DNA of 64,000 nucleotides from Snodgrassella alvi wkB2 (GCF_000600005.1 NZ_CP007446.1:1514894-1578893); one strand, 5' to 3'. Shown: positions 39,893 to 51,828, numbered from the stretch's first letter. Made by a program: numbers and translations. Notes: a model not told the origin generated them from the letters alone.

Positions 39893-40378
39893 ATGCCAAA
39901 TACATTTACCTTAACCAGTCCTGAATTCAAAAACGGCGATACTGTTGATTCCTCTTATCAAAGTGATCGTGATAACCAGTCTCCTGCTTTAATTTGGGAA
40001 AATGCACCAGCTGAAACCAAAAGTTTTGCAATTCAATGCCATGATCCCGATGCCCCTACAGGAGGTGCAGGCTGGTGGCACTGGATGGCGATTAATCTGC
40101 CAAAAGACTTAACTGAACTGAAAAGAAATGCTGGTGCAAAAGGTGGGCAGAATTTACCTGCCGGAACACGTCAGCTACGTAACGATAGCGGAACTTTAGG
40201 TTATTCGGGTTTTTATCCGCCAGAAGGTCATCCGCCCCATCGTTATATTTTTACTGTTTATGCTCTGAATACTGATAAAATTGATTTACCCGAGGATGCA
40301 ACTACTAGTTATACGGGTTTTGTAGTGAATAGTCATGCCATTGCCAAAGCCTCAGTAATGGTTCACTATGGCCGCTAA
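39893..40378 (+). CDS. YbhB/YbcL family Raf kinase inhibitor-like (PEBP) protein
   Basis: 161 residues from the ATG at 39893 (GAGAAA just upstream), rather than the upstream ATG at 39875. PEBP signatures: CHDPDAPTGGAGWWHWMAIN and YSGFYPPEGHPPHRYIFTVYAL. Bacterial members bind anionic ligands; function unsettled. Ends at a strong bidirectional terminator shared with rbfA. Confidence 0.9.
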   Translation: MPNTFTLTSPEFKNGDTVDSSYQSDRDNQSPALIWENAPAETKSFAIQCHDPDAPTGGAGWWHWMAINLPKDLTELKRNAGAKGGQNLPAGTRQLRNDSGTLGYSGFYPPEGHPPHRYIFTVYALNTDKIDLPEDATTSYTGFVVNSHAIAKASVMVHYGR

Positions 40379-40408
40379 ATTCATAATATAAATCAGGTTA
40401 AATAATAT

Positions 40409-40446
40409 AAAAAGAGGTTGTCCAATCTTGGACAACCTCTTTTTTT
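40409..40446. terminator. Bidirectional terminator, PEBP gene / rbfA
   Basis: 16-bp perfect stem (40409-40424 with 40429-40444), ATCT loop, A run and T run on opposite feet. Ends the rimP-nusA-infB-rbfA operon on the minus strand. Confidence 0.93.
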
Positions 40447-40455
40447 AAGCTTCAT

Positions 40456-40833
40456 TTAATCTTCAACCGGTTTTTCTTTAGAAACTTTATCAATCAAATG
40501 CGAAATACTCATACCTCGTTCAAGCGAGTCATCATAAATGAACGTCAGCTCAGGTGTACGGAATAAAGTTATTCGACGAGCCAGTTCGCTACGCAAATAA
40601 CCCTTAGCATGTTCCAGTGCTTCTTCGGTTACAGCACGGGTACTGTCATCCAGCACAGTGTAATAAATAGTAGCATGACTATAATCGCGGGTTACTTCTA
40701 CTTCATTAATTGTAATAAAACCAGCACGCGGATCTTTGAGACCAACACGTACAAGTTCGGCCAGTTCACGCATAATCTGCTCTTTAACACGATCCTGACG
40801 AGCATAACCACGCTGAGGTTTACGCATAATCAT
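40456..40833 (-). CDS. rbfA: 30S ribosome-binding factor A
   Basis: 125 residues. KH-like domain with VRVGLKDPRAGFITINEVEVTRD and the C-terminal FIYDDSLERGMSISHLI. Assists 16S 5'-end maturation. Good AAAGGAAT site. Last gene of the operon; an uptake-word hairpin separates it from infB. Confidence 0.95.
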   Translation of the reverse strand: MIMRKPQRGYARQDRVKEQIMRELAELVRVGLKDPRAGFITINEVEVTRDYSHATIYYTVLDDSTRAVTEEALEHAKGYLRSELARRITLFRTPELTFIYDDSLERGMSISHLIDKVSKEKPVED

Positions 40834-40860
40834 TCCTTTCTGTGATCAGGCCAGTAAATT

Positions 40861-40890
40861 CAGGCAGCCGGAAACTTCTCTGGCTGCCTG
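40861..40890. repeat. Uptake-like word hairpin between infB and rbfA
   Basis: 9-bp stem CAGGCAGCC / GGCTGCCTG. On the minus strand the left arm reads CCGGCTGCCTGAA, identical to the word at 40-52. It sits in the 74-bp infB-rbfA gap and may modulate operon readthrough. Confidence 0.6.
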
Positions 40891-40907
40891 TTATACCCTA
40901 AATCATT

Positions 40908-43829
40908 TTAAAGCTTACGGGCAACTTCAACTACCTCAAAGACTTCCAGCTGATCACCTTCCATAATTTCATTGAAGTTTTTCAGCATCAGACCGCATTC
41001 GAAGCCTTGACGTACTTCCTTAACATCATCTTTAAAGCGTTTTAATGAAGCCAGTTCACCTGTATGTACAACCACATTATTACGGATTAACCGAACATGA
41101 GAATCACGCTTGATTAAACCATCGGTTACCATACAGCCGGCGATATTACCCACTTTTGATACGTTAATAACCTGACGAATTTCTACTGTACCAATCACAT
41201 TTTCTTTTTGTTCTGGTGCTAGCATACCGCTTAAAGCTGCCTTCACATCATCAATAGCATCATAAATGATATTGTAATACCGGATCTCAATACCTTCATG
41301 TTCAGCCAGTTTACGTGCAGTGGCATCAGCACGTACATTAAAGCCGATGATTACTGCGCCCGAGGCGATAGCCAGATTCACATCAGATTCTGTCACACCA
41401 CCTACACCGCTATGCAATACATCAACCCGTACTTCATTAGTAGACAGTTTACGTAAACTTCCTGCTAAGGCCTCATAAGAACCCTGAACATCTGCTTTAA
41501 TAATAATCGGCAAGCTTTGCGCCTGATTTTCACCCATGTTGTTAAACATGTTTTCCAGTTTAGCGGCCTGCTGTTTAGCCAGTCGTACATCACGATATTT
41601 ACCCTGACGGAACAGAGCAATTTCACGTGCTTTTTTCTCATCGGCCAGTACAATAAAATCTTCACCGGCATTAGGTACATCTGACAAGCCCAGGATTTCT
41701 ACCGGGATAGACGGGCCGGCATCAGTAATGGTTTTGCCGTTCTCATCTACCATGGCACGTACGCGACCAAAAGTCGTACCGGCAAGCACAACATCACCTT
41801 TACGCAATGTACCGCTTTGTACCAGCAAGGTTGCTACCGCACCACGCCCTTTATCCAGACGTGACTCGACAACAATACCTTTAGCAGCAGAATCTACCGG
41901 AGCTTTCAGCTCCAGAACATCTGCTTCCAGCAATACTGCTTCCAGCAATGCATCAATATTGGTGCCCTGTTTGGCAGAAACATCAATAAACTGTACATCA
42001 CCACCCCATGAGTCAGGGATGACTTCATGTGCTGTCAGTTCCTGACGAATACGTTCAGGATTGGCGCCTTCTTTATCAATCTTATTTACAGCCACTACTA
42101 AAGGTACTTTAGCAGCTTTAGCATGTGCAATGGCTTCAATAGTCTGAGGCATTACTCCATCATCAGCAGCCACCACCAGAATCACAATATCGGTAGCCTG
42201 CGCACCGCGGGCACGCATAGCAGTAAATGCTTCATGTCCCGGTGTATCCAGGAATGTAATCACACCGCGCGGTGTTTCCACATGATAGGCACCAATATGC
42301 TGTGTAATACCACCTGCTTCACCCTGCACAACACGGGCACGGCGAATATAGTCCAGTAAGGATGTTTTACCATGGTCTACATGCCCCATCACAGTAACCA
42401 CCGGCGGACGGGGTAATTTTTCAGCCTCAGTAACGGTAGTATCTTCATCCAGAAAGGCTTCAGGATCATCAGCTGCAGCAGCCTTACCAATATGCCCCAT
42501 TTCTTCTACTACAATCAGAGCAGTTTCCTGATCCAGTGACTGGTTGATGGTCACCATCATACCCATCTTCATCAGGGTTTTAATCACTTCTGCAGCCTTA
42601 ACAGCCATTTTGTGTGCGAGCTCAGCAGCTGTGATGGTTTCCGGCACCAGCACTTCATGAACTACAGGTTCAGTAGGTGCCTGGAAGGCATGCTGATTCG
42701 GTTCCAGTTTAAGCTGTTTCTTACCACCTTTTTTACCACCTCGTCTGCTGCTGCGCCCCTCTTCTGAGTTAGCCGCATCTGCCGAGCGCCGGTTTTTACC
42801 ACCGCGCGCTGATTTACCTTTTGGCATATCGTCTTCTCGCTGATGACGCTGCTCATCTTTTTTACGCCGGCCTGCTGATTCAGACACGTTTTCTGCTGCT
42901 TTCGGTGCATTACTGCTCACCGGTTTTTTCTCAGTTGGCTTAGCCGAACGCACTTCAGCAGTTTTCTGCTCACTAACTGCTTTACTTTCTTCCTTAGCCT
43001 GCTGTTTAGCTGCTTCGCGCCGTGCCTGACGTTCCTGTTTCTGTTTCAGTAACATTTCACGATGAGCGCGCATGGCTTCAGCACGTCTGGCTTCTTCATC
43101 ACGCTGAGCCTGCTCTTCAGGACTGATAATCGGCTTAGCTGCTTCAGCCTTAAGTGCAGCCAAATCAATTTTTTTCGCATTCCGGTTACGGTTGTTGCGC
43201 TTGGATTTAGACTGCTCAGTTTTGTCTGCTGCTGGCTTTTTATCAGCAGGTACTTCTGCAGGTTGAGCTGCTGCGTTCTGTTGCTGTTTCACTTCCTGTT
43301 TTACCACTTCTGTCTGCACAGACTCCACTTTAGGTTTCTGTTCGGTTTTACTGGCCGCCGCTGCTGCTTTCAGACGCGCTGCTTCTGCAGCTGCTGCCGC
43401 AGCAGATTCTTCTCTGCGTCGCGCTTCAGCCTGCTCTTCAGCAGCCTTTCTTGCCAGTTCTTCAGCCTCAGTATCTACTGTTTTCACCGGTTCGGATTCA
43501 GGATGCGGAAGATTCTGTTTTTCTTCTGCTTGTCTGGCTTCCTGTTCTTCCGGCGGTACAGCAATACGCCGCCGCCGGCGGGTTTCAACTTCAACACCGC
43601 CAACAGTACTTTTTTCAGCTGGTTTTTTACGATTCAGTGTGATGGTACCGGCAGACTGACTACCATTAGACTGCTTTAAATAAACCAGCAACTGTTTTTT
43701 ATCTGCAGCTGTCAGTTTATCCGACGCCGCCTGTTTGTGTACTCCTGCTTCGGCTAACTGTTCCAGCAACCTTGAGGTTGATAAATGCAGTTCCGAGGCA
43801 AATTGTTCTACAGTTATTTGATTACTCAT
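40908..43829 (-). CDS. infB: Translation initiation factor IF-2
   Basis: 973 residues from the ATG at 43829, which has GAGGGT 7 nt upstream; the frame opens earlier (TTG 43853) inside nusA. N-terminal IF2-N domain, then about 300 residues rich in Lys, Glu, Ala and Gln (ribosome-associated, low complexity). A second IF2-N follows, then the GTPase with [12 protein letters not shown] near residue 480, DTPGHE and NKID. The C-terminal fMet-tRNA domains complete it. It begins 10 bp after the nusA stop. Confidence 0.97.
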   Translation of the reverse strand: MSNQITVEQFASELHLSTSRLLEQLAEAGVHKQAASDKLTAADKKQLLVYLKQSNGSQSAGTITLNRKKPAEKSTVGGVEVETRRRRRIAVPPEEQEARQAEEKQNLPHPESEPVKTVDTEAEELARKAAEEQAEARRREESAAAAAAEAARLKAAAAASKTEQKPKVESVQTEVVKQEVKQQQNAAAQPAEVPADKKPAADKTEQSKSKRNNRNRNAKKIDLAALKAEAAKPIISPEEQAQRDEEARRAEAMRAHREMLLKQKQERQARREAAKQQAKEESKAVSEQKTAEVRSAKPTEKKPVSSNAPKAAENVSESAGRRKKDEQRHQREDDMPKGKSARGGKNRRSADAANSEEGRSSRRGGKKGGKKQLKLEPNQHAFQAPTEPVVHEVLVPETITAAELAHKMAVKAAEVIKTLMKMGMMVTINQSLDQETALIVVEEMGHIGKAAAADDPEAFLDEDTTVTEAEKLPRPPVVTVMGHVDHGKTSLLDYIRRARVVQGEAGGITQHIGAYHVETPRGVITFLDTPGHEAFTAMRARGAQATDIVILVVAADDGVMPQTIEAIAHAKAAKVPLVVAVNKIDKEGANPERIRQELTAHEVIPDSWGGDVQFIDVSAKQGTNIDALLEAVLLEADVLELKAPVDSAAKGIVVESRLDKGRGAVATLLVQSGTLRKGDVVLAGTTFGRVRAMVDENGKTITDAGPSIPVEILGLSDVPNAGEDFIVLADEKKAREIALFRQGKYRDVRLAKQQAAKLENMFNNMGENQAQSLPIIIKADVQGSYEALAGSLRKLSTNEVRVDVLHSGVGGVTESDVNLAIASGAVIIGFNVRADATARKLAEHEGIEIRYYNIIYDAIDDVKAALSGMLAPEQKENVIGTVEIRQVINVSKVGNIAGCMVTDGLIKRDSHVRLIRNNVVVHTGELASLKRFKDDVKEVRQGFECGLMLKNFNEIMEGDQLEVFEVVEVARKL

Positions 43830-43839
43830 TCGCGTACCC

Positions 43840-45327
43840 TCATACTTCGTCAAACCAGTGGGCGCGTGCTGCCATCACCACTTTCTTGGCGGTTTCCTCA
43901 TCAATGCCTGTAATTTCAATCAGTTCATCTACTGACAATTCAGCCAGATCATCACGGGTCTTAATTCCTTCATTGGCCAGATCATGCAGCATTTCCTGAT
44001 CAACACCTTCCAGATTTTTCAAATCTTCATCCATGTGCTCTAACTGCTCTTCAGAGGCAATGGCCAGGGTTAAAATGGCATCACGGGCACGATTACGCAA
44101 TTCTTCTACAGTACTTTCATCAAAACCCTCAATTTCCAGCATTTCCTGAACAGGAACATAAGCCACTTCTTCCAGGCTGGTAAAGCCTTCCTGAACCAGT
44201 ACCTCAGCTACGTTTTCATCAACACCCAGGTTGTTGATAAACAGCTCACGTACGGCTTTATCTTCAGCTTCATGGCGTTCCTGAGCCTCATCCACAGTCA
44301 TAATGTTCAGCTGCCAGCCTGTTAGTTCGGCTGCCAGACGTACATTCTGTCCACCACGTCCGATTGCCAGGGCCAGCTGATCTTCTGCCACAATGACATC
44401 AACAGAATGATGATCTTCATCTATCAGAATACGAGTTACTTCTGCTGGGCTCAGCGCATTAATCACAAACTGTGCAGTTTCAGGCGACCACAGCACTACA
44501 TCAATACGCTCACCTGCTAACTCTTCCGTTACTGCATTGACACGCGAACCGCGTACACCAATACAAGTACCCTGCGGATCAATACGTGCATCATTGGATT
44601 TCACCGCAATTTTGGCACGTAAACCCGGATCACGAGTTACTTCCTTGATTTCCAGCAGACCATCTTCAATTTCTGGCACTTCCATTTCAAACAGTTTTAA
44701 CAGGAATTCTCGCGAAGTACGTGTCAGAATAACCTGACTGCGGTTACCAATCTGGTCTACCCGTAAAAACAAAGCCCGTACTCTGTCACCATTACGGAAG
44801 TTTTCACGCGGAATCATCTGATCTCGCGGCAACAGTGCTTCCAGACGGCCAATTTCCACGATTGCACCGTGTCGTTCCACACGTTTAATCGTACCCAGAA
44901 CCAGGCTATCCTTACGCTGTAAAAATTCATTTAAAATCTGTTCACGTTCTGCATCGCGAATGCGCTGCAAAATAACCTGTTTGGCTGTCTGTGCGCCAAT
45001 CCGGCCAAATTCCACATTTTCGATTGGTTCTTCGTAATACTCACCAATCTGCAGCGTAGTTCCCGGAATTTCTTCCTGAATCTCTTCAATGGTTTTTTGA
45101 ATATCGGGATAGGTATAATCCTCATCAGCCACAATCAGCCAGCGGCGAAAACTGCTGTAATCGCCGGTATTGCGGTTAATCGCCACCCGCACATCCATAT
45201 TTTCACGCTCAGTTTTTTTCTTTGCCGCACTGGCCAGAGCAAATTCCAGCGCGCTGAATACTACTTCTGTATCTACATTTTTTTCACTCGCCAAAGCTTC
45301 GGCCAGTAGTAAAATTTCACGACTCAT
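43840..45327 (-). CDS. nusA: Transcription termination/antitermination factor NusA
   Basis: 495 residues, the E. coli length. N-terminal RNA-polymerase-binding domain, S1 domain ([26 protein letters not shown]), KH1/KH2 region ([36 protein letters not shown]), then two acidic C-terminal repeats. NusA enhances pausing and intrinsic termination. Its operon leader carries an intrinsic terminator (45879-45898), which suggests autoregulation. Confidence 0.97.
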   Translation of the reverse strand: MSREILLLAEALASEKNVDTEVVFSALEFALASAAKKKTERENMDVRVAINRNTGDYSSFRRWLIVADEDYTYPDIQKTIEEIQEEIPGTTLQIGEYYEEPIENVEFGRIGAQTAKQVILQRIRDAEREQILNEFLQRKDSLVLGTIKRVERHGAIVEIGRLEALLPRDQMIPRENFRNGDRVRALFLRVDQIGNRSQVILTRTSREFLLKLFEMEVPEIEDGLLEIKEVTRDPGLRAKIAVKSNDARIDPQGTCIGVRGSRVNAVTEELAGERIDVVLWSPETAQFVINALSPAEVTRILIDEDHHSVDVIVAEDQLALAIGRGGQNVRLAAELTGWQLNIMTVDEAQERHEAEDKAVRELFINNLGVDENVAEVLVQEGFTSLEEVAYVPVQEMLEIEGFDESTVEELRNRARDAILTLAIASEEQLEHMDEDLKNLEGVDQEMLHDLANEGIKTRDDLAELSVDELIEITGIDEETAKKVVMAARAHWFDEV

Positions 45328-45374
45328 TTAATTCTCCTTGTAAGCCTTTGCTTACAAAAATATGAAATTTCAAT

Positions 45375-45857
45375 TTAAAAATCAAATTCTGGTTTTAAAC
45401 GTGCTTTATCAATATTCTGCCATTCTATTAAAACCGTCTTACCGGCTGCCACAGCAGCACGTTTGGCTCGACGCGCTTCATTAATTTCTTCCAGCGTAAT
45501 ACTGATTAAATCGTTTTCATCAATACCATTAATCCGACCAATAAAATTCTTCTGCCCGTCTATAGGCAAACGTGTCTTAATCTTGGCCAGTTGCCCGGCA
45601 AAACGCGTAAAATCTGCCGGTTTGGTTAAAGGACGGTCTAAGCCCGGGCTGGAAATTTCCAGACGCTGATAATCCACATCCTCTACAGCCAATACCCGGC
45701 TTAAATGATTACTGACCGCAACACAATCATCCAGGGAAATACCGCTTTCCGCCTTATCAATAAAGACGCGTAAATCCCCCTGAGCAGTCAGCTCATAATT
45801 AACCAGCTCATAGCCCAGACCCGGCAAAGTTTTTTCTAAAATGCCCTGAATATCCAT
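45375..45857 (-). CDS. rimP: Ribosome maturation factor RimP
   Basis: 160 residues from the ATG at 45857, chosen because TGGAG lies 7 nt upstream; the frame opens at 45896. Typical pattern: [38 protein letters not shown]. Needed for 30S subunit maturation. First gene of rimP-nusA-infB-rbfA. The upstream 22 nt are a T-rich tail of a terminator hairpin. Confidence 0.93.
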   Translation of the reverse strand: MDIQGILEKTLPGLGYELVNYELTAQGDLRVFIDKAESGISLDDCVAVSNHLSRVLAVEDVDYQRLEISSPGLDRPLTKPADFTRFAGQLAKIKTRLPIDGQKNFIGRINGIDENDLISITLEEINEARRAKRAAVAAGKTVLIEWQNIDKARLKPEFDF

Positions 45858-45865
45858 CTGTGCTC

Positions 45866-45898
45866 CATAAAAACAAAAAAATGGCCTTAGGGCCATTT
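45866..45898 (-). terminator. Intrinsic terminator in the rimP-nusA-infB leader
   Basis: On the minus strand AAATGGCC-CTAA-GGCCATTT (45898-45879), followed by a T-rich tract TTTTTTTGTTTTT (ending about 45867) and then the rimP Shine-Dalgarno. It lies in the 5' leader, before any operon gene, so it should act as an attenuator. Confidence 0.8.
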
Positions 45899-46298
45899 CT
45901 CAATAATTCGAAAAATTTCTTTATTTTAACTCATTGTTGAAAAAAAAGAAACCACCTGCCATTATTCAAATTTAAAATTAATACCGATTAGCACAAACAT
46001 ATCAATTAATTGCATCATCAGCACAGTATAATCACTGTCTGAAATCAATCATAATAATTAACATTATGTAAATTTTTCATAACTAATTATGAAATAATGT
46101 CAACAATTTACCGTTTCGTTCAGATATACTGATAAATGATGTATCTGCATCATATCCAAAAGCACAAAATTAATATGAATTAGTTATAAGTCGCTATGAC
46201 TAATGGATAAAAAACTAAAGAAACTCACACTTAAGGGATTGGCTAAAGTTGACGTTAAGACTAAACTGCACACCCCTATAATCACAAGAGGTAAATAA
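45899..46298. other. Divergent regulatory region, rimP operon / kup
   Basis: 400 bp, AT-rich, no gene; notably no initiator tRNA (metY) as in the E. coli operon. For kup, TTAAGA (46255-46260), 16 bp, TATAAT (46277-46282) is a possible promoter, although it would give a leader of only about ten bases. Confidence 0.55.
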
Positions 46299-48170
46299 AT
46301 GCGTAAACAGTTTTCTGCCAATACCGCAATGACACTGGCTGCATTGGGTATTGTTTACGGTGACATTGGTACCAGTCCTCTGTATGCCTTAAAAGAAAGC
46401 TTCCGCGCTTCTACAATCGCTCCCACAGAAACTAATGTACTGGGCTTTGTGTCTTTGATTGTATGGTCATTACTCCTGATCGTTACTCTGAAATATGTTC
46501 TATTTATTCTACGAGCCGACAATAATGGTGAAGGCGGCGTTGTTGTACTGATGCAGCAGGCAATGCAGCATCTAAAGGGTAAACCTGTATGGATTGTGAT
46601 GATGATGGGGCTTACCGGCACCGCCCTTTTTTACGGTGATGCCATGATTACACCGGCCGTATCGGTTTTATCCGCTGCAGAGGGGTTAACGGTAATCAGT
46701 GAAGGCTTCCGCCCTTATGTTATGCCTATAGCATTAATTATCTTGTTTGGACTTTTTTTAATTCAAAAAAAAGGTACACACAAAATCGGTACACTGTTTG
46801 GTCCGGTTATGCTGATTTGGTTTAGCGCTATTGCACTGATAGGTCTGTATCAGATAGTTCAGGCTCCGAAAATTATTCTTGCGTTCAGCCCTTTCTATGC
46901 AATTAATTTTGCTATTAATCATGGCTGGGACGGTTTTATCGGACTTGGCTGCGTTGTACTGGCTGTAACCGGTGCAGAAGCCCTCTATGCCGATATGGGA
47001 CATTTTGGCCGTAAACCAATCCAGACAGCATGGATAAAAATTGTTTTACCTAGCCTGATTATCAATTATCTGGGTCAGGGTGCCCTGATTCTGCATAATC
47101 CTAATGCAATTAATAACCCGTTTTTTCTCAGCGCACCGCACTGGCTATTGATACCATTAATTATACTGGCTACTTTTGCAACTATTATTGCCAGTCAGGC
47201 CGTTATTGCCGGAGCCTACTCACTTACCCGTCAGGCAATACAGCTTGGCTTTGCCCCGCGCATGAATATTATCCATACCAATAATGAAGAAGTTGGTCAG
47301 ATTTATCTGCCGCTGGTTAACTGGCTGTTACTGGTAGCAGTCACATTAGTAGTACTGGCTTTTCACGATTCAGAACATCTGGCTTCAGCTTACGGTATTG
47401 CGGTTACGGGTACCATGGTTATTACCTCATGTCTGTTCTGTGTAGTGATGATTAAAAACTGGCGCTGGCCAATCCCGCTTGCCTTACTGCTTACTTCGGT
47501 TTTCCTGTGTTTTGATCTGGTTTTCTTCAGCAGTAACCTACTAAAACTAATTCATGGCGGCTGGTTCCCGGTAATGGTAGCCCTGATTGTGGTTACATTA
47601 TTCTCAACATGGCGTCGCGGACAGGCACAATTGCTTCAGGCACAGCAAAATCAGGAATTTTCATTGGATAATTTTGTTGAAAACTTGCACGACTACCCGC
47701 CTCAGATTGTTTCCGGCAATGCAGTATTCATGGTTTCCGACCCGTTCAGCATTCCGCGAGCACTCCTGCATAATCTGAAACACAATAAAGTACTGCATAG
47801 TTATAATGTATTACTCAGCGTCAAAACCAAAGAAATACCCTATGTAGCCGATAATGACCGTATTGCCATGAAACAGATTGGTCCCCGGTTTACCAGAGTC
47901 ATCGCCAATTATGGTTTTCAGGAAACAGCCAATATCACCCATATTCTGAAATTGATGGCTGAACAAGGGATTAAACTTGATACCATGGATACCTCATTTT
48001 TTCTGTCGCACGACAGCATTGTTGTTGCCGCCAAAACCAAACATGGCAATATGGGGCGGTTACGTGCACGCCTTTTCAAATGGTTATATAAAAACAGTGC
48101 TTCAGCCGGTAATTACTATCATATACCGGCTAACCGCGTCGTCGAACTCGGCGCTCAGGTCGTGATTTAA
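46299..48170 (+). CDS. kup: Potassium uptake protein Kup
   Basis: 623 residues. About twelve membrane helices then a soluble C-terminal domain of about 180 residues. The N-terminus TLAALGIVYGDIGTSPLYALKE is diagnostic for Kup/HAK. H+-coupled potassium uptake at the inner membrane. AAGAGG lies 8 nt before the ATG. Confidence 0.95.
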   Translation: MRKQFSANTAMTLAALGIVYGDIGTSPLYALKESFRASTIAPTETNVLGFVSLIVWSLLLIVTLKYVLFILRADNNGEGGVVVLMQQAMQHLKGKPVWIVMMMGLTGTALFYGDAMITPAVSVLSAAEGLTVISEGFRPYVMPIALIILFGLFLIQKKGTHKIGTLFGPVMLIWFSAIALIGLYQIVQAPKIILAFSPFYAINFAINHGWDGFIGLGCVVLAVTGAEALYADMGHFGRKPIQTAWIKIVLPSLIINYLGQGALILHNPNAINNPFFLSAPHWLLIPLIILATFATIIASQAVIAGAYSLTRQAIQLGFAPRMNIIHTNNEEVGQIYLPLVNWLLLVAVTLVVLAFHDSEHLASAYGIAVTGTMVITSCLFCVVMIKNWRWPIPLALLLTSVFLCFDLVFFSSNLLKLIHGGWFPVMVALIVVTLFSTWRRGQAQLLQAQQNQEFSLDNFVENLHDYPPQIVSGNAVFMVSDPFSIPRALLHNLKHNKVLHSYNVLLSVKTKEIPYVADNDRIAMKQIGPRFTRVIANYGFQETANITHILKLMAEQGIKLDTMDTSFFLSHDSIVVAAKTKHGNMGRLRARLFKWLYKNSASAGNYYHIPANRVVELGAQVVI

Positions 48171-48207
48171 CTACACAGCAATTGCAAAAGATTCATGAGA
48201 GATCCAT

Positions 48208-49248
48208 ATGAGCATTAAAATCGGCATAGTCGGAGCCACAGGTTATACTGGTGTAGAACTATTACGTTTACTGGCACAGCATCCGGAAGCTGAAATCATC
48301 ACCGTTACCAGCCGCAGCACTGCCGGAACAACGCTAAGCGATTATTTTCCCAGTTTGCGTGGCATCTATGATCATTTGATTTTCCAACATCCCGATCAGG
48401 CCGACTTAAGTAAATGTGACCTAGTATTTTTTGCAACACCTAACGGTGTAGCCATGCATGAGGCTCCATTATTACTGACACAGGGAGTTAAAGTAATCGA
48501 CCTGTCTGCAGATTACCGTATCAAAGATGTAGCAGTCTGGCAAAAATGGTATTCGTTTACTCATGCCAGTCCCGAATGGATCACAAAAGCTGTTTATGGT
48601 TTGGCGGAACTGAACCGTACTGCCATTACTCAGGCGCAGCTGGTAGCCAATCCGGGCTGCTATCCGACTTGCGTCAGCCTGCCTTTGTTACCTTTATTGC
48701 AGCAACAATGTCTGATTCATAACATGCCACTTATTGCCGATTGTAAATCAGGAGTATCTGGTGCTGGTCGCAAAGCAAATACCGGTAACTTGTTTGCAGA
48801 ATGCAGCGATAATTTCAAAGCTTATGGTATCAGCGGACACAGACATTTACCGGAAATCAGGCAAACACTGAATCTTTTACAACCTAATTCAGGTAACAGT
48901 CTGGTGTTTGTACCTCATCTGACGCCCTTGATTCGCGGCATGCATGCCACCATATATATTCAAGTAAAAGAAGGTTGCAACCCATATCAGTTGATTGCCG
49001 ATTATTATCAATCCAGCCCGTTTGTTGATGTCATGCCTGCTGGCAGCACACCTGAAACCCGCTCAGTCCGCGGAGCAAATCTCTGCCGCATCAGTATACA
49101 ACCTGCGCCGCAGAATAATACCTGGATTATTCTTTCTGTAATTGATAATCTGGTAAAAGGTGCAGCCGGACAAGCTGTACAGAATATGAATATCATGTTC
49201 GGGCTTGATGAAAAAAGCGGATTAAATCTTATTCCCCTCTTGCCATAA
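48208..49248 (+). CDS. argC: N-acetyl-gamma-glutamyl-phosphate reductase
   Basis: Third step of arginine synthesis: reduces N-acetylglutamyl phosphate with NADPH. 346 residues. Nucleotide-binding [17 protein letters not shown], active-site Cys in ANPGCYPT (about residue 150), and [15 protein letters not shown] site precedes the ATG. No other arg gene is in the window. Confidence 0.96.
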   Translation: MSIKIGIVGATGYTGVELLRLLAQHPEAEIITVTSRSTAGTTLSDYFPSLRGIYDHLIFQHPDQADLSKCDLVFFATPNGVAMHEAPLLLTQGVKVIDLSADYRIKDVAVWQKWYSFTHASPEWITKAVYGLAELNRTAITQAQLVANPGCYPTCVSLPLLPLLQQQCLIHNMPLIADCKSGVSGAGRKANTGNLFAECSDNFKAYGISGHRHLPEIRQTLNLLQPNSGNSLVFVPHLTPLIRGMHATIYIQVKEGCNPYQLIADYYQSSPFVDVMPAGSTPETRSVRGANLCRISIQPAPQNNTWIILSVIDNLVKGAAGQAVQNMNIMFGLDEKSGLNLIPLLP

Positions 49249-49302
49249 CCGGTCAGCAGGATAGACAATCAAGTATGCACATATTATTAAAAGGACTACA
49301 CC

Positions 49303-49650
49303 ATGTCAGAAACCGATATTGAAACACCGATTATCTTTACTGAAAGCTGTTGTACCAAAGTAAAAGATTTAATTGCAGAAGAAAACAATCCAGACCTGAA
49401 ACTGCGCGTATTCGTAACAGGTGGGGGATGCTCAGGTTTCCAGTACGGTTTTACTTTTGATGAAATCGTTAATGATGATGATTTTGAAATCCAGAAAGAT
49501 GGCTTAACATTTCTGATTGATCCAATGAGTTATCAATATCTGGTTGGTGCAGAAATCGATTATTCTGAAAGTCTGCACGGTTCACAATTTGTTATCCGCA
49601 ACCCTAACGCAACTACCACCTGTGGTTGTGGCTCGTCTTTCTCTGTTTAA
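49303..49650 (+). CDS. erpA: Iron-sulfur cluster insertion protein ErpA
   Basis: 115 residues. A-type carrier with the three cluster cysteines: Cys43 in GGGCSGFQY and Cys107 and Cys109 in TTCGCGSSF. Delivers 4Fe-4S clusters to IspG/IspH and other clients, such as LeuC. AAAGGA precedes the ATG. 54 bp after argC. Confidence 0.95.
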   Translation: MSETDIETPIIFTESCCTKVKDLIAEENNPDLKLRVFVTGGGCSGFQYGFTFDEIVNDDDFEIQKDGLTFLIDPMSYQYLVGAEIDYSESLHGSQFVIRNPNATTTCGCGSSFSV

Positions 49651-49703
49651 GTGAATCGACTATATAGCAAGATTTCTTTACTCAAACAACTGAATTAATT
49701 TTC

Positions 49704-49729
49704 TAAACCAGCCAAAGCAGGCTGGTTTA
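49704..49729 (+). terminator. Intrinsic terminator after erpA
   Basis: 10-bp stem TAAACCAGCC / GGCTGGTTTA with a 6-nt loop and a short T-rich tail. Confidence 0.8.
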
Positions 49730-49942
49730 TTTATGGGCAACAACCAGCAATAACCAAAAATTGTTCACTTTAAAACTCAATACATTAAAAATTTCACACA
49801 ATATTAAAAATAATTTCTATTTACAATAAAACATAAAATAACAAAATATTAACATCATATTTTATTCAAAAGCCTATAATCATCTGGGTAGCCAAAAGCA
49901 GTAAAGGCCTTTTTTAATAACAAATTAACAAGGAGCTTTACC

Positions 49943-51463
49943 ATGAACCATGATATAAAAAAATGCCCGGTAACCCATCTCACAACAGATCAGGGGGCGC
50001 CTGTCTCTGATAATCAGAATAGTCTTACAGCCGGACCACGCGGTCCTTTACTGGCTCAGGATTTATGGCTGAACGAAAGACTGGCCAATTTTGTCCGTGA
50101 AGTTATCCCTGAACGCCGGATGCATGCAAAAGGCTCAGGTGCATTTGGTACTTTCACAGTTACCCACGATATAACCAAATATACATGTGCCAAACTATTC
50201 AGCCAAATTGGCAAAAAAACCGAAATGTTTGTACGCTTTTCCGAAGTAGCAGCTGAACGCGGTGGCGGAGATGCTGAGCGCGATATCCGCGGCTTTGCCA
50301 TGCGCTTTTATACCGAACAGGGCAATTGGGATCTGGTAGGCAATAATACACCTGTATTTTTTCTGCGTGATCCGCGTAAATTTCCAGACCTTAATAAAGC
50401 CGTCAAACGCGACCCCCGTACCAATCTGCGCAGCCCTACTTATAACTGGGACTACTGGACTTTACTGCCGGAATCATTTCATCAGGTAACCATTACCATG
50501 TCCGACAGAGGCATACCGGCCAGTTACCGGCATATGCATGGTTTCGGTTCACATACATTTAGTTTCATTAACGCTAATAAAGAACGCTTCTGGGTTAAAT
50601 TTCACTTCCGCACTCAACAGGGAATTAAAAACCTTACCGATGAAGAGGCCGCCACTATCATGGGACAAGATCGCGACAGCCATCAGCGCGATCTTTACAA
50701 TGCTATCGAATCCGGTAATTTTCCTAAATGGACAATGTATATCCAAATCATGCCGGAAACCGATGCTGAAAAAGTACCCTATCATCCGTTTGATTTATCT
50801 AAAGTATGGCCGCATGGCGATTATCCGCTTATCGAGGTGGGCGAATTCGAACTAAACCGCAACCCGGATAATTATTATCTTGACGTTGAACAGGCAGCTT
50901 TCGCTCCTAGTAATCTGGTGCCGGGAATCAGTGTTTCTCCTGACAAAGTTTTACAGGCACGTCTATATAATTACGCAGACGCTGCCCGCTACCGTGTAGG
51001 GGTCAATCATCATCAGATACCCGTTAATAAAGCACGCTGTCCCGTTTTCAGTAACCATCGTGATGGTACAACCCGGGTAGATGACAATTATGGAAGTCTG
51101 CCCCATTATGAGCCTAACAGCTTCCATCAATGGCAGGAACAGCCTGAATTTCGCGAACCTCCGCTTAAAATACATGGTGATGCTGATTTCTGGAATTTTC
51201 ACGAAGACGATAATGACTATTTCAGCCAGCCCCGCGCCTTATTTAACTTAATGAATGATAACCAAAAGCAGGTACTATTTGAAAACACAGCACGAGCTAT
51301 GGGTGATGCACCTGACTTTATCAAATACAGACATATTCGTAACTGCAATGCCTGCCATCCGGACTATGGTGCAGGCGTAGCCAAAGCACTGGGCATGACT
51401 GTAGAAGCAGCCATAGCAGCACGCAGCAGTGACCCGGCACAGGGATGCGCTGTTCTGATTTAA
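49943..51463 (+). CDS. katA: Heme catalase (monofunctional, small-subunit type)
   Basis: 506 residues. Distal His61 in [12 protein letters not shown], the conserved Asn in [14 protein letters not shown], and proximal Tyr region [15 protein letters not shown] near residue 343. Breaks down hydrogen peroxide in the cytoplasm. AAGGAGC is a strong ribosome-binding site. A TATAAT at 49875-49880 is the likely -10. The ferrochelatase elsewhere in the window supplies heme. The gene symbol follows neisserial usage. Confidence 0.95.
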   Translation: MNHDIKKCPVTHLTTDQGAPVSDNQNSLTAGPRGPLLAQDLWLNERLANFVREVIPERRMHAKGSGAFGTFTVTHDITKYTCAKLFSQIGKKTEMFVRFSEVAAERGGGDAERDIRGFAMRFYTEQGNWDLVGNNTPVFFLRDPRKFPDLNKAVKRDPRTNLRSPTYNWDYWTLLPESFHQVTITMSDRGIPASYRHMHGFGSHTFSFINANKERFWVKFHFRTQQGIKNLTDEEAATIMGQDRDSHQRDLYNAIESGNFPKWTMYIQIMPETDAEKVPYHPFDLSKVWPHGDYPLIEVGEFELNRNPDNYYLDVEQAAFAPSNLVPGISVSPDKVLQARLYNYADAARYRVGVNHHQIPVNKARCPVFSNHRDGTTRVDDNYGSLPHYEPNSFHQWQEQPEFREPPLKIHGDADFWNFHEDDNDYFSQPRALFNLMNDNQKQVLFENTARAMGDAPDFIKYRHIRNCNACHPDYGAGVAKALGMTVEAAIAARSSDPAQGCAVLI

Positions 51464-51479
51464 ACTTAATCATTAATTG

Positions 51480-51517
51480 ATAAAAATCCTTAAACAATAA
51501 CGTTTAAGGATTTTTAT
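51480..51517 (+). terminator. Intrinsic terminator after catalase
   Basis: 16-bp stem (51480-51495 with 51502-51517), 6-nt loop, T run at the foot. Confidence 0.88.
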
Positions 51518-51828
51518 ATAGAAATATATTTCCGTTAGATAATTTATTAAAACTAAAATCTTTATTAATCCGGATTCATAAACAACTAAAACATTACAAT
51601 AATTTAATCAGAAAAATGTTCTATATAAAGGGAATGAAAAACTATAAATTAAACTACAACATAAAAATGTATCAAAATATTTTAATATTTAAAATTCATA
51701 ATATTAATTACCTGAATTTCTTTAATGACTATTCATCGATCATCGACTTATTTTAAACCTTCAAATTCTGCATTAAATTAACATTTATCTTTATTCTAAA
51801 TTTTCCACAGATAATTTCATGCACAATA
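51518..51828. other. AT-rich intergenic region before the RTX island
   Basis: About 310 bp, strongly AT-rich, no gene, between convergent catalase and RTX genes. It marks the edge of the accessory island. Confidence 0.6.

Noticed and set aside
42662-43679. Open frames antisense to infB's low-complexity region
   Set aside because: They arise from the Lys/Glu/Ala-rich codons of IF-2 and have no independent support.
45899-46298. Expected metY (initiator tRNA) upstream of rimP
   Set aside because: I looked for a tRNA cloverleaf in this gap and found none.
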